Assembly (NCBI RefSeq): GCF_913778135.1
Contig: NZ_CAJYVU010000036.1
Coordinates: forward strand, 1-55,211
Length of the DNA: 55,211 nt
Source: an uncultured Sphingomonas sp.
GTDB taxonomy: Bacteria; Pseudomonadota; Alphaproteobacteria; Sphingomonadales; Sphingomonadaceae
Direction: 5' to 3'
Shown here: positions 1 through 9,796 of the stretch, one piece after another
Numbering within the stretch: position 1 is the stretch's first letter
Layout of the letters: every line of letters begins with the position of its first letter
Made by a program: the position numbers and the translations under genes
Notes under the pieces: model-generated
The model's database searches: none
The model's input: the letters and a program-made list of their open reading frames with translations, nothing else
What the model was told of the DNA's origin: nothing

Positions 1-263
1 ACGGCAACCGCTCGCTGCTGTCGCAGGGCGGGTCGAAGCAGAAGGCCTATGTGACGCAGAGCGGCAACAACAACACCTCGACCGTCAACCAGAACGGCAG
101 CGTCCAATACGCCGAGCTGATGCAGTCGGGGAACAACAACACCTCGTTCATCAGCCAGACCGGCACCCAGACCAACTGGGCGTATGTGACGCAGTCGACC
201 AACGGCAACAATTCGTCGGTGACGCAGAACGGTGCGGGGCTGCTCGCGGTCGTTCGCCAGTAA
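1..263 (+). CDS. Curlin-repeat protein, 3' part only
   Basis: The frame is open from base 3 to the TAA at 261-263, so the start lies before the window. The visible 86 residues are tandem imperfect repeats rich in Gln, Asn, Gly and Ser, such as AYVTQSGNNNTSTVNQNG and AELMQSGNNNTSFISQTG. This matches the curlin pattern S-x5-Q-x-G-x2-N-x5-Q. Curlin subunits form extracellular amyloid fibres. The neighbours are another repeat protein and a CsgH-like protein, which supports a curli (csg) locus. Whether this is the major (CsgA) or minor (CsgB) subunit cannot be decided from the fragment. Confidence 0.82.
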   Translation, partial: GNRSLLSQGGSKQKAYVTQSGNNNTSTVNQNGSVQYAELMQSGNNNTSFISQTGTQTNWAYVTQSTNGNNSSVTQNGAGLLAVVRQ

Positions 264-315
264 CACCTCCCAGCCGGGCGGCGTTCGCGTCGCCCGGTAC
301 TTTCAAGGGTTTTCC

Positions 316-864
316 ATGACCGTTCGCGCGCTCCTCGCCGTCACCTGCCTCCTCATCGCGGCACCCGCCGCAGCGCAGGACGGCATCCACAGCGATGCCT
401 TCGTCGACCAAATTGGCGCGATCCAGTCGGCCGTAGTGGTGCAGTCGGGCGCGGCGAGCGCGGAGATACGCCAGGACGGCAAGTTCCAGCGCGCACGGGT
501 GAAGCAGACCGCGGGGCCGGCGGGTCAGATCAAGCTGACGCTCGACATGCGCGGGATCGGCAACGACGCGGTGGTGACGCAATCGGGCGTCGCGGTCGCG
601 GGCGTGCAGATGGCAGGCGTCGGCAACCAGGCGTTCCTCACCCAGCGTGGCGGGATCGGCGCCGACGCCAACGTCATCGCCCTTTTGCAGAGCGGGACGC
701 GCAATTACGCCAGCCTGACGCAGAACGGGTCGGGCAACGCGATCGACTTGGCCCAGCACAACAGCGACAACAGCGCGACGATCACGCAGAACGGCAATAA
801 TCTCGGTATCAAGATGGTGCAGGATGGCGGCGCCAAGGCGGTCGTCGTGCAGACCGGCAAGTGA
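316..864 (+). CDS. Curlin-repeat secreted protein (CsgA/CsgB-like)
   Basis: This encodes 182 residues from the ATG at 316. The start is chosen because it begins a clean signal peptide, MTVRALLAVTCLLIAAPAAA, cut before or after AQ. The mature part carries about six degenerate curlin repeats with the Q-x-G and G-x-x-N signatures, for example QSGVAVAGVQMAGVGNQAFL and LTQNGSGNAIDLAQHNSDNS. The repeats are less regular than in the upstream partial gene, which would suit a nucleator (CsgB-like) or accessory subunit; that is inference. It starts 52 bp after the upstream gene. Its stop overlaps a possible GTG start of the next gene, so the genes probably form one operon. Confidence 0.75.
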   Translation: MTVRALLAVTCLLIAAPAAAQDGIHSDAFVDQIGAIQSAVVVQSGAASAEIRQDGKFQRARVKQTAGPAGQIKLTLDMRGIGNDAVVTQSGVAVAGVQMAGVGNQAFLTQRGGIGADANVIALLQSGTRNYASLTQNGSGNAIDLAQHNSDNSATITQNGNNLGIKMVQDGGAKAVVVQTGK

Positions 865-880
865 CGCACGTGCGTCGATC

Positions 881-888
881 TGTCGACA
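881..888. repeat. Palindrome TGTCGACA, copy 1
   Basis: An exact 8-bp palindrome next to the start of the proline-rich exported protein gene. Other exact copies are at 5517, 7947, 13829, 14367 and 16034. Confidence 0.55.
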
Positions 889-1361
889 TGTCGCGTGTTA
901 TACACGGCTGCGTCGTGGCGTGTGCCGTGTCGACGCTTGCGGGTAGCGCCATCGCGCAGGGTTTGCGCCAGGCCCCTACCCCGCCCCCTCGCGCATTGCC
1001 GCAGGTCGAGCAGATCGCACCCGCACTCCCTGCCCCCGTGCTAACCGAAACCGAGCAGCCGCAGACGGGCGACGATGCCGCGGTCGCGCAACTGCCCCCC
1101 GAGCCGCGCGCAGTGCGCCAGCCGCGCCCCTTACCCAAATCTCCCGCCCCGGTCGGCTCGGTCGATGTCGAGCGCGCCTATGTCACCGTGTTCGGCGCGA
1201 ACGACGCGCGGCCGGCGCCGAATACGCCGCCCGTGCTCGATCCGGCGACGCAGGGCTATCTCGCGGCACGGATCGCGGCTGCGGCGGGTGCGACGGTAAG
1301 CGACGCGCATCCTGACACTGTGCCGGCCACGACGCCGCTGCCCAAGGCTCCCAAGCCATGA
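888..1361 (+). CDS. Proline-rich exported protein of the curli locus, unknown function
   Basis: From the ATG at 888 this gives 157 residues beginning with a signal peptide (MSRVIHGCVVACAV...GSAIAQ). A GTG at 861 that overlaps the previous stop by 4 bp (GTGA) is an alternative start and would add nine residues. The mature part is about 130 residues, very rich in Pro and Ala, with little predicted globular core except a segment near VERAYVTVFGAND. I do not recognise a family. Its place between a curlin gene and a csgH-like gene, with an ATGA overlap at its end, suggests a periplasmic or secreted factor for fibre assembly. That role is inferred from context only. Confidence 0.6.
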   Translation: MSRVIHGCVVACAVSTLAGSAIAQGLRQAPTPPPRALPQVEQIAPALPAPVLTETEQPQTGDDAAVAQLPPEPRAVRQPRPLPKSPAPVGSVDVERAYVTVFGANDARPAPNTPPVLDPATQGYLAARIAAAAGATVSDAHPDTVPATTPLPKAPKP

Positions 1362-1675
1362 TCCTGCCCCCCGAACCGCCCGCCGTGCAGGCACCCGCCG
1401 CGCAACCGGTCCGCGCGATCGTCACACGTGCGGGCGACGGCGTCCACGTCGTGCTGATCGGCGAGAGCACGCGTGCCGTCCGCGTCGACTATACGCTGAC
1501 CGCCGGGTCTAGCGGCAACCGCGCGACGCAGGGCGGCGCGGCGCGGCTGGAGCCGGGGCGGCGCGCGACCCTGCTCGACCTGACGCAGCACGGCAGCGGC
1601 GACTGGTCGGGGGTCCTCGAGGTACGCATCGACGGGCGCGCGGCGTATCGGCTGGTACTCAGCGCACCCAACTGA
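1358..1675 (+). CDS. csgH: CsgH-like curli assembly chaperone
   Basis: A 105-residue protein whose ATG overlaps the previous stop (ATGA, 1358-1361). The body reads as a small beta-sandwich with alternating strands (RAIVTRAGDGVHVVLIGES, VRVDYTLTAG, WSGVLEVRIDGRAAYRLVLS). This resembles the CsgC/CsgH fold, the periplasmic inhibitor of premature curlin aggregation; CsgH is the alphaproteobacterial form. No clear signal peptide precedes it: the N-terminus MILPPEPPAVQAPAAQ is proline-rich. Either the start is misjudged, or it is produced with or fused to the upstream exported protein. The family call rests on fold-like pattern and neighbours. Confidence 0.55.
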   Translation: MILPPEPPAVQAPAAQPVRAIVTRAGDGVHVVLIGESTRAVRVDYTLTAGSSGNRATQGGAARLEPGRRATLLDLTQHGSGDWSGVLEVRIDGRAAYRLVLSAPN

Positions 1676-1746
1676 AGGCGCACACGGATAGAGACGGCGT
1701 TCCGCTCGTTCTGCCTCGCAACTGACCAGTGCGAGGACGTTCGACC

Positions 1747-2847
1747 ATGACGATCAAGGCCATCGGCTATGCCGCATCCGGCAAACACGCCAAGCTGAAG
1801 CCGATGCAGCTCGAGCGGCAGGATCCGCTGCCCAACGAGGTGCAGATCGCGGTGCTCTATTGCGGCGTGTGCCATTCCGACATCCACCAGTGCGAGAACG
1901 ACTGGGGGAACACCGTCTATCCGTGCATGCCCGGGCACGAGGTGATCGGGCGCGTCGTGAACAAGGGTTCGCTGGTGACGAAACACGCGATCGGCGATCT
2001 GGTCGGCGTCGGCTGCATGATCGACAGCTGCCACGAATGCGCGCTGTGCCTCGCCGGCGACGAGCAGTATTGCGAGGGGCCGAACAGCTGGCTCGCGACC
2101 TACAACGGTCCGATGAAGCCCGCCAAACAGGCCAAGACGGGCGAGAACATGTACGGCCGCGACAACACCTTCGGTGGCTACTCGGACCAGATCGTCGTGC
2201 GCGAGGATTTCGTGCTCAAGATACCCGCGAGCCTGCCGATCGAGGCCGCGGCGCCGATCCTGTGTGCGGGCGTCACCACCTATTCGCCGATGAAGCATTG
2301 GGGCGTGAAGGCGGGCAGCAAGGTCGGCGTTGTCGGCTTTGGTGGACTGGGCGACATGGGCGTAAAGATCGCGCGCGCGATGGGCGCGGAGGTGACCGTG
2401 TTCACGCGCGACAAGGACAAGGTCGCCGAGGCCCACCGGCTCGGCGCAAAGAGCATCGTCGAGGGTGACACGAAGGCGTACGAGGCGATCGAGGGCCACT
2501 TCGACTTCATCATTTCGACCGTGCCTGAGAAGCACGAGGTCGACCCGTTCATTCCGCTGCTGCGCCACGATGGCGCGTTCGTCGCGGTGGGGGCGCTCGC
2601 CCCGATGCCGGGGTGGAACCACATGAACGTGGTAATGGGCCGCAAGACGATCGCGGGCTCGCTGATCGGATCGATCGCGGAAACGCAGGAGGTGCTCGAC
2701 TTCTGCGCGCAGCATCACATCGCCCCCGACATCCAGCTGATCCCGATCCAGGAGATTAACGAGGCGTACAAATACGTGAAATCGGGCGACGTCCGCTTCC
2801 GCTACGTCATCGACGCGGCGAGCCTAGCGCAGGACAAGGCGGCCTGA
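1747..2847 (+). CDS. Zinc-dependent NAD(P)-alcohol dehydrogenase (CAD/YahK-like)
   Basis: A 366-residue medium-chain dehydrogenase that should reduce aldehydes or oxidise alcohols with NADP(H). The catalytic zinc site is visible (GVCHSDIHQC with Cys and His, then PGHEVIGRV). The structural zinc loop has four cysteines around GCMIDSCHECALCLAGDEQYC. The Rossmann motif GFGGLGDMGVKIA follows in the second half. Length is normal for cinnamyl-alcohol-dehydrogenase-type enzymes. The ATG at 1747 is chosen over 1729 because of the family N-terminus and a GAGGACG ribosome site just upstream. It heads a run of four plus-strand oxidoreductase genes, perhaps for aldehyde detoxification. The substrate is not deducible. 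Confidence 0.88.
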   Translation: MTIKAIGYAASGKHAKLKPMQLERQDPLPNEVQIAVLYCGVCHSDIHQCENDWGNTVYPCMPGHEVIGRVVNKGSLVTKHAIGDLVGVGCMIDSCHECALCLAGDEQYCEGPNSWLATYNGPMKPAKQAKTGENMYGRDNTFGGYSDQIVVREDFVLKIPASLPIEAAAPILCAGVTTYSPMKHWGVKAGSKVGVVGFGGLGDMGVKIARAMGAEVTVFTRDKDKVAEAHRLGAKSIVEGDTKAYEAIEGHFDFIISTVPEKHEVDPFIPLLRHDGAFVAVGALAPMPGWNHMNVVMGRKTIAGSLIGSIAETQEVLDFCAQHHIAPDIQLIPIQEINEAYKYVKSGDVRFRYVIDAASLAQDKAA

Positions 2848-2855
2848 GCACGCCC

Positions 2856-3683
2856 GTGCGCCAATTTACCCTGCCCGACGGCACCCACGTTCCCGCGCTC
2901 GGGCAGGGAACGTGGAACATGGCTGAGCGCGCCGACGCAAGACCTGAGGAGATCGCGGCGCTGCGCGACGGTGTCGAGCGCGGGCTGACGCTGATCGACA
3001 CTGCCGAAATGTACGCTGATGGCCGCAGCGAGGAACTGGTCGGCCAGGCGATCACGGGATTACGCGACCGCGTGTTCCTCGTCACCAAGGCGTATCCGCA
3101 CCATGCCGGGCGCGACACGCTGCCACGCGCGTGCGAGGCGAGCCTCAGGCGGCTCGGCACGGATACGGTCGACTTCTACCTGCTCCACTGGCGCGGGAGC
3201 GTGCCCCTGGCTGAGACGGTTGATGCGATGGAGGCGCTGGTCGCGCGCGGGCTGATCGCGCGCTGGGGAGTGAGCAACCTCGACACCGACGACATGGAAG
3301 AACTCGTCGCAGCCGGTGGTGCGAACTGCGCGACCGACCAGATCCTCTACAATCTTTCGCGCCGCGCGCCCGAGCACGACCTGATTCCTTGGCTAAACGA
3401 GCGGCACATGCCCGTCATGGCCTACAGCCCGGTCGAGCAGGGCCGGTTGCTCAGCCACCCTACGTTGAACGCGGTCGCGGAGGCGCGCGGTGCGACACCG
3501 GCGCAGGTCGCACTCGCCTGGCTCCTGACCCGCGACAATGTGATCGCGATCCCCAAGGCAGGCACGCGAGCGCACGTCGCGGAGAACGCGGCCGCAGCCG
3601 GACTTGTGCTGAGCGCGGACGACCTTGCCGCGCTCGACCGCGCCTTTCCGCGCGCCGCCCCTCGCCCACTCGACACGCTCTAA
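2856..3683 (+). CDS. Aldo/keto reductase
   Basis: A 275-residue NADPH-dependent aldo/keto reductase with a GTG start, 8 bp after the dehydrogenase stop. The catalytic tetrad can be seen: Asp and Tyr in DTAEMYADGRSEELVG, Lys in VFLVTKAYPHHA and His in DFYLLHWRG. The C-terminal cofactor motif IAIPKAGTRAHVAENAAA is also present. The length fits the short bacterial class that reduces small aldehydes such as 2,5-diketo-gluconate or methylglyoxal. The tight spacing indicates co-transcription with the alcohol dehydrogenase. The exact substrate is unknown. Confidence 0.85.
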   Translation: MRQFTLPDGTHVPALGQGTWNMAERADARPEEIAALRDGVERGLTLIDTAEMYADGRSEELVGQAITGLRDRVFLVTKAYPHHAGRDTLPRACEASLRRLGTDTVDFYLLHWRGSVPLAETVDAMEALVARGLIARWGVSNLDTDDMEELVAAGGANCATDQILYNLSRRAPEHDLIPWLNERHMPVMAYSPVEQGRLLSHPTLNAVAEARGATPAQVALAWLLTRDNVIAIPKAGTRAHVAENAAAAGLVLSADDLAALDRAFPRAAPRPLDTL

Positions 3684-3698
3684 CGAAGGACCAAGACC

Positions 3699-4675
<977 letters not shown>

Positions 4676-4679
<4 letters not shown>

Positions 4680-5497
4680 GCGCCCCCACATTCGCCGCGA
4701 TCGCGCCCGGTCACCTCGCGGTGGTGACGGGCGCGGCGAGTGGGATCGGGCTCGCCGCGGCGCGCGCGCTCGCGCAACGCGGCATGCGCGTTGCGCTGGC
4801 CGACCGCGCCGGCGATGCGCTCAACGCAGCCGCGCGCGTAATCGAAGGCGCGACCGCGCACGCGCTTGACGTCGCCGACCCCGATGCCTTGGTCTCGCTG
4901 GCGGAGGAACTGGGCGAGACCCCTGCCCTCCTCATGAACAATGCCGCGATCGGTGCAGGCGGCGACGTGCTCGCGGGTGTGGCGGCGTGGCGCCGTCTGA
5001 TCGACGTCAATCTGATGGGCGTGCTCCACGGCGTCGCCGCCTTCGCGCCCGCGATGATCGCTGGTGCCGAGCCGGCGATGATTGTCAACACCGGCTCGAA
5101 ACAGGGCATCACCCAGCCGCCCGGCAACACCGCCTACAACGTCAGCAAGGCAGGCGTGAAGGCGCTGACCGAGGGGCTGGCACACACGTTGCGCAAAGCA
5201 ACCGGCGAGCGCGTGACCGCGCACCTGCTGATCCCCGGCTACACCTACACCGGGATGACTGCACGCGGGGTAGACAAGCCCGAGGCGGCGTGGAGCGCGG
5301 AGCAGGTCGTCAACTACATGTTCGCCGGACTGGAGGCGGGCGACTTCTACCTGTTGTGCCCCGACAACGAGACGACGCGCGAACAGGATGCCAAGCGGAT
5401 CGCCTGGACGGCGGGTGACGTCACCGAGAACCGCCCCGCCCTTTCGCGCTGGCATCCGGAATGGAAGGATGCCTTCGCGCGCTACATGGCGGAGTAA
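4676..5497 (+). CDS. Short-chain dehydrogenase/reductase (SDR)
   Basis: A 273-residue classical SDR starting with GTG in a 4-bp overlap with the preceding stop. The cofactor motif TGAASGIG, the NNAAIG motif, the catalytic Ser in VNTGSKQG and the YNVSK motif are all present. It ends the four-gene oxidoreductase run, and a 12-bp perfect hairpin at 5501-5532 follows directly. The substrate is unknown. Many members of this group are annotated with no more than the fold. Confidence 0.84.
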
Positions 5498-5500
5498 GAA

Positions 5501-5532
5501 TGTGTGCGTGTCGTGCTGTCGACACGCACACA
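5501..5532. terminator. Hairpin between convergent genes
   Basis: A perfect 12-bp inverted repeat, TGTGTGCGTGTC (5501-5512) and GACACGCACACA (5521-5532), with an 8-nt loop. It sits 3 bp after the SDR stop and 61 bp from the stop of the opposing rlpA-like gene, so it can serve both strands. No clear T-run follows on the plus strand. The right loop edge contains one copy of the palindrome TGTCGACA (5517-5524). Confidence 0.6.
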
Positions 5533-5593
5533 CCCCCGCGTGCAACTAGCTTACGTGTTCGTCTCGGGTGTGCGTCGATAGCGTCGCTATGTA

Positions 5594-6131
5594 TCAACGT
5601 GCCGCGAGCACCGAGCGCCACGCCGCCAGCTGTCCCGACGAGGCATCACGCCGAACCGCGGCGGGCTTGCCGCGCCGCAGCCGCGCACGGTCGCGCTCGG
5701 GCGGGTCGACCAGCTGCACATGCACTGCCGCACGCCCCGCCTGCTGGACCCCGAGCAACCGCGCCGCGCCGCGCGACAGGTCGATGACGCGCGTGGACGA
5801 GAACGGCCCGCGATCGTTGACGCGCACCAGAATCGTCCGTCCGGTACCAAGCGCGGTGACCTCAATGTAACTCGGCAACGGCAAGGTTGTATGCGCTCCG
5901 CTCACCCAGCGCGCCCGGTACCGCTCGCCGTTCGCGGTGCGGTTGCCTGACTCGGACCCGTACCAGCTAGCGTATCCTACCGCCTCATAACTCGGCACAG
6001 CCGCAGGTACGTAGGTCACCCCCGCGCACGCTGTACGGCCGCCCGATCTTCACCGGCCAGTCGCTCACCCGTGCGCCGGTGCATCCGGCGAGCGTGAATG
6101 GTAGGGCGAGCAGGAGAAGACGCAGGAGCAT
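5594..6131 (-). pseudogene. rlpA: RlpA-like lipoprotein gene, frameshifted near its 5' end
   Basis: RlpA-family proteins are septal or envelope lipoproteins with a double-psi beta-barrel that bind or cut denuded peptidoglycan. The main frame (5594-6019) encodes the barrel: GYASWYGSESGNRTANGERY and RVNDRGPF, with the conserved Asp. Its natural N-terminus, a lipoprotein signal MLLRLLLLALPFTLAGC from the ATG at 6131, then WPVKIGRPYSVRG, lies in another frame. The two join perfectly if one base is removed from the run of five C at 6019-6023 (plus-strand sense), giving 178 residues. As written, translation from 6131 leaves the family frame after about 36 codons. It may be a real null, a slippage site or a sequencing error. 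The family call is firm; the broken state depends on read accuracy. Confidence 0.78.
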
Positions 6132-6148
6132 CGGGACAATCTAGCACA

Positions 6149-7021
6149 TCACTGCGCGTCCTCGACCGCATTGAGGATCGCGCGGCCATAGGCGGTTTTC
6201 TTGTAGCGCTCACCCGCTGCACGGGCGTCGTCGACACTGATCCAACCGCGCTCGAACGCGATCTCTTCGAGGCAGGCGATCTGAATGCCCTGACGGTTCT
6301 GCAGCGTGCGGACGAACTCGGATGCTTCGAGCAGACTGTCGTGCGTGCCGGTGTCGAGCCAAGCATAACCTCGCCCCATCTGCTCGACATGCAGATCTCC
6401 CGCCTTCAGATAACGGCGGATGAGATCAGTGATCTCGAGTTCGCCGCGTGGTCCCGGCTTCAGGGTGCGCGCGAACTCGATGACACGCTGGTCGAAAAAA
6501 TAGAGCCCTGTCACCGCAAAGTTCGACTTCGGCTGTGCGGGTTTCTCCTCCAGGCTTACGACACAGCCGGTATCGTCAAACTCGACCACGCCGTACCGCT
6601 CCGGGTCATCAACGCGATAAGCGAAGATCGACGCACCGTGCGAGCGCGAGGCGGCGCGCCCGAGCAGCTCGATCAATCGCGCGCCAAAGAAGATGTTATC
6701 GCCCAGTACCAGCGCAACATCGTCGTCGCCGATGAAGTCGGCGCCGATCGTGAACGCTTGTGCCAGACCATCGGGGCTCCGCTGCTCGGCATAGGCGATC
6801 GAGATGCCGAAGGCGGAGCCGTCATCGAATAAGCGACGGTAATTGTCGAGATATTCGGGGCTCGAGATGATCAGCACATCGCGGATGCCGGCGAGCATCA
6901 GCACCGACAGCGGGTAATAGATCATTGGCTTGTCGTAGACAGGCAACAGCTGTTTGTTCACTGCCAGCGTTGCCGGGTGGAGCCGCGTGCCCGAGCCGCC
7001 TGCCAGAATGATGCCCTTCAC
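6149..7021 (-). CDS. rmlA: Glucose-1-phosphate thymidylyltransferase
   Basis: A 290-residue enzyme that makes dTDP-glucose from dTTP and glucose-1-phosphate, the first step to dTDP-L-rhamnose. The nucleotide-binding start [20 protein letters not shown], the motif [17 protein letters not shown] and [19 protein letters not shown] are all characteristic. Length and ends are normal. Its ATG overlaps the rmlD stop by 4 bp. It is last in the minus-strand order rmlC-rmlB-rmlD-rmlA, so all four enzymes are likely made together for EPS or lipopolysaccharide. Confidence 0.95.
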   Translation of the reverse strand: MKGIILAGGSGTRLHPATLAVNKQLLPVYDKPMIYYPLSVLMLAGIRDVLIISSPEYLDNYRRLFDDGSAFGISIAYAEQRSPDGLAQAFTIGADFIGDDDVALVLGDNIFFGARLIELLGRAASRSHGASIFAYRVDDPERYGVVEFDDTGCVVSLEEKPAQPKSNFAVTGLYFFDQRVIEFARTLKPGPRGELEITDLIRRYLKAGDLHVEQMGRGYAWLDTGTHDSLLEASEFVRTLQNRQGIQIACLEEIAFERGWISVDDARAAGERYKKTAYGRAILNAVEDAQ

Positions 7022-7941
7022 TTCACGTCTCCGATCAATTCGTCGAGGATGTCGCCGAGTGCGTCTTGCCAGGGGCGGGGCTGGATGCCGTAGGCCGCAC
7101 CAATCGCCTTGTGGCTGAGCAGCGAGTTGGCCGGGCGTTTCGCCGGCGTAGGGTATTCGGCGGTGGTAATCCTGGTGACCTCGGCCGACGCACCGCCGCG
7201 TTTTGCGGACTGGCGGAAGATCTCCCGCGCGAAACCCGCCCAGGTGATCTTGCCGGCGTTGGAGAAGTGGAACGTGCCGGTCGGCGCGTCCGCGTCAGCG
7301 ATCAGCCGGAGCGTGATCGTCTGGAGCGCCTGCGCCAGATCGGCCGCGCCCGTCGGCGAGCCGCGCTGGTCGTCGGCGACCCGTACGCTCGGGTTGGTCG
7401 CGGCGACGCGGAGCATCGTCTTTACAAAATTGTTGCTGTGCGCCGACACCACCCAAGCGGTACGCACGATCACGTGACGCGCACCCGAGGTGCGAACCGC
7501 CAGCTCGCCGCCAAGCTTCGACGCGCCGTAGACGCCCAAAGGTGCGACCGCGTCGTCGACTTCCCACGCGCCCGTCTTGTCGCCGGCGAAGACGTAATCG
7601 GTCGATACCTGGACGAGCGGAATGTTGGCGTCCGCGCACGCCTTGCCGAACGCCGCGGGTGCCATCGCGTTGACAGCCCAGGCGGTGACGAGGTCGCTCT
7701 CGGCCTTGTCGACCGCGGTATAGGCCGCACCGTTGATCACGGCCGCGAACCGTTGCCCGTTATGTCCGACCGCGACGTATTGCCCGATCGCAGCGGCGTC
7801 GGTCAGGTCGAGGTCGGCGACGCCGATCGCCACCACCTGCACCCCCGCGGGCCAGGTGAGCCGCTGGAGCTCGGTGCCGAGTTGGCCGTTGGCACCTGTG
7901 ACGAGGATTACCCCTCTCGCCGTGTCGCTATGTCGGTTCAT
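7018..7941 (-). CDS. rmlD: dTDP-4-dehydrorhamnose reductase
   Basis: A 307-residue reductase for the last step of dTDP-L-rhamnose synthesis. It shows the Rossmann motif [14 protein letters not shown], the STDYVF segment and the YGASKLGGE active site (Tyr, Lys). The start at 7941 is chosen because the family N-terminus begins shortly after it; upstream in-frame starts would run into rmlB. The 17-bp gap to rmlB (7942-7958) contains the palindrome TGTCGACA. No strong ribosome site is visible in that gap. Confidence 0.93.
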   Translation of the reverse strand: MNRHSDTARGVILVTGANGQLGTELQRLTWPAGVQVVAIGVADLDLTDAAAIGQYVAVGHNGQRFAAVINGAAYTAVDKAESDLVTAWAVNAMAPAAFGKACADANIPLVQVSTDYVFAGDKTGAWEVDDAVAPLGVYGASKLGGELAVRTSGARHVIVRTAWVVSAHSNNFVKTMLRVAATNPSVRVADDQRGSPTGAADLAQALQTITLRLIADADAPTGTFHFSNAGKITWAGFAREIFRQSAKRGGASAEVTRITTAEYPTPAKRPANSLLSHKAIGAAYGIQPRPWQDALGDILDELIGDVK

Positions 7942-7946
7942 CGACG

Positions 7947-7954
7947 TGTCGACA
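7947..7954. repeat. Palindrome TGTCGACA, copy 3
   Basis: Lies in the 17-bp gap between rmlB and rmlD. Copy 2 is at 5517-5524 in the hairpin between the SDR and rlpA genes. Confidence 0.55.
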
Positions 7955-7958
7955 TTAC

Positions 7959-9011
7959 TCAAGCCGCTACCCCACGGCGCGTGGACGCCTTGGCCGCAAC
8001 CAGCGGACGCCACCAATCCTCGTTGGCGAGATACCATTCAACCGTCTTGCGGATGCCGCTCTCGAACGTCTCCTGCGGGTACCAGCCGAGTTCGTCGCCG
8101 ATGCGGGCCGCGTCGATCGCATAGCGCTTGTCGTGGCCGGGGCGGTCGGCGACCTCGCTCATCTGCTCGGCGTAAGGCTTGCCGTCGGCGCGGGGACGCA
8201 GCTCGTCGAGGATCTCGCAGAGCGTGCGCACGACCTTGATATTCTGCCGCTCGTTGTGCCCGCCGATATTATAGGTGCGCCCAACCTCACCGCGCTCGAA
8301 CACCGCCTGCAACGCGCGAACGTGATCCTCGACGAACAGCCAGTCGCGCACCTGGTCACCCTTGCCGTAGATCGGCAGCCGCTCGCCATCCAGCGCCTTG
8401 GCGATCATCAGCGGGATCAGCTTTTCGGGGAAGTGGTACGGCCCGTAATTGTTCGAGCAATTGGTAATGAGCACCGGCAGCCCGAAGGTGTGGCCCCAGG
8501 CGCTCACCAGATGGTCCGAACCCGCCTTTGACGCCGAATAGGGCGAGCGCGGATCGTAGGGAGTGTCCTCGGTGAATAGGCCGGTATCGCCCAGCGCTCC
8601 GTAGACCTCGTCGGTCGAGATATGGTGGAAGCGGAATGCGGCCTTTGCCTCCTCGTCCAGCCCCAGCCAGTAGGCGCGCGCCTCGGCGAGCATCGTGTAG
8701 GTGCCGACGACGTTGGTCTGAACGAACGCGCTGGGTCCGTCGATCGAGCGGTCGACGTGGCTCTCGGCCGCCAGATGCGTGATGACGTCCGGCTTGAACT
8801 CCGTAATTGCCGCGCGGACGGCGTCGGCGTCGCAGATGTCGCCCTGCACGAAGCGGTAGCGGTTCGAGTCCGCGACGCGCTCGACAGTCGACAGCGTGCC
8901 GGCGTAAGTCAGCTTGTCGAAGTTGAGCACTTCGTGATCGGTGTGCTCGATCAGATGACGGACGAGCGCCGAGCCGATGAAGCCGGCCCCGCCAGTGATG
9001 AAGATACGCAT
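7959..9011 (-). CDS. rmlB: dTDP-glucose 4,6-dehydratase
   Basis: A 350-residue extended SDR making dTDP-4-keto-6-deoxyglucose. Visible motifs are [17 protein letters not shown] at the N-terminus, [15 protein letters not shown], the STDEVYG segment with catalytic Asp and Glu, and [12 protein letters not shown]. Length matches the family. It lies 9 bp downstream of rmlC and 17 bp upstream of rmlD on the minus strand, as part of the rhamnose operon. Confidence 0.95.
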   Translation of the reverse strand: MRIFITGGAGFIGSALVRHLIEHTDHEVLNFDKLTYAGTLSTVERVADSNRYRFVQGDICDADAVRAAITEFKPDVITHLAAESHVDRSIDGPSAFVQTNVVGTYTMLAEARAYWLGLDEEAKAAFRFHHISTDEVYGALGDTGLFTEDTPYDPRSPYSASKAGSDHLVSAWGHTFGLPVLITNCSNNYGPYHFPEKLIPLMIAKALDGERLPIYGKGDQVRDWLFVEDHVRALQAVFERGEVGRTYNIGGHNERQNIKVVRTLCEILDELRPRADGKPYAEQMSEVADRPGHDKRYAIDAARIGDELGWYPQETFESGIRKTVEWYLANEDWWRPLVAAKASTRRGVAA

Positions 9012-9020
9012 GACATGCCT

Positions 9021-9587
9021 TCAGGAAAGTGGCGTGAGCGGGCCTCCCTGATAATAGAGAGGACTGTCGAAGTTGCTAAAGAGCGGCAACGTCCTGTCCT
9101 TTGCCGAGAGGATCGGTGCTTGGCCCGTCTGAAGCGGCCAAGCAATGCCGACACTGTCCCAGCGGATGCCACCGTCGTGATCGGGCGCGTAGGTGTCAGA
9201 GCATTTGTATATGACCTCGCACTCGGACTCGAGCGTTACAAAACCGTGCGCGAAGCCGATAGGGATGAACAGCTGATGCCCGTTTGCTGCGCTGAGCTCG
9301 GACCCGACCCACTGTCCGTAGGTCGGCGAGCCGCGCCGTATGTCGACCGCTACATCGAAGATGCATCCACGCACGCAGCGCACCAGCTTGGCCTGACTCC
9401 GTGGGGGAGCTTGGAAGTGCAACCCGCGCAAGGTGAAGGCAGACACGGAGAGGACATGATTGTCCTGCAAGAAGCGGCAATCGATGCCCAAGGCCGCGAA
9501 CGCCGGGTCCGAGTAGGTTTCGGTCAACCAGCCACGTTCGTCGACGTGGCGTTTGGGAACGATCCGCCGCACCGTATTCGCTGTCAT
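9021..9587 (-). CDS. rmlC: dTDP-4-dehydrorhamnose 3,5-epimerase
   Basis: A 188-residue cupin-fold epimerase. The family pattern is clear: the start KRHVDERGWLTETY, FTLRGLHFQAPP with active-site His, AVDIRRGSPTYGQWVG and IPIGFAHGFVTLE. The ATG at 9587 is chosen over the in-frame ATG at 9632 because family members start close to it. It is the first gene of the rml operon. Its promoter must lie in 9588-9796, the same interval that holds two repA iterons, so rml and repA transcription start back to back. Confidence 0.93.
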   Translation of the reverse strand: MTANTVRRIVPKRHVDERGWLTETYSDPAFAALGIDCRFLQDNHVLSVSAFTLRGLHFQAPPRSQAKLVRCVRGCIFDVAVDIRRGSPTYGQWVGSELSAANGHQLFIPIGFAHGFVTLESECEVIYKCSDTYAPDHDGGIRWDSVGIAWPLQTGQAPILSAKDRTLPLFSNFDSPLYYQGGPLTPLS

Positions 9588-9690
9588 GCATGCCTTCCTG
9601 GCGTGAGCGTACACCCGATTGTGCCCGTCCAAGACTTTTCACACGAGCCGCGATAGAACGACCGAATGTCGTTCGGGACCGCCTCTCACA

Positions 9691-9711
9691 TTTCCTACTC
9701 GAAAGCACGAA
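9691..9711 (+). repeat. Iteron 1, upstream of repA
   Basis: One direct copy of the 21-bp repeat whose core is TACTCGAAAGCACGAA, with TTTCC before it. It lies in the region between rmlC and repA. It matches the copy at 10929-10949 base for base and has an inverted partner at 9768-9788. Confidence 0.85.
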
Positions 9712-9767
9712 TTTGCAGCGTGTCTGCGGGTGCAGCGCCTCGGTACACGTGGTCTTCCGCGTCAAAG

Positions 9768-9788
9768 TTCGTGCTTTCGAGTAGGAAA
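9768..9788 (-). promoter_or_regulatory. Inverted iteron at the repA start, likely autoregulatory operator
   Basis: A perfect inverted copy of the 21-bp iteron (core TTCGTGCTTTCGAGTA on the plus strand). It ends 8 bp before the repA ATG at 9797, so it overlaps the likely ribosome site or promoter. In iteron plasmids the initiator commonly represses its own gene through inverted iteron copies. Identity and placement are seen; the repression is inferred. Confidence 0.75.
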
Positions 9789-9796
9789 TATCCCGC

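Noticed and set aside
1489..2718. Long antisense open frame opposite the alcohol dehydrogenase gene
   Set aside because: High-GC shadow frame; the opposite strand encodes a complete zinc dehydrogenase with all motifs, and this frame shows no family features.
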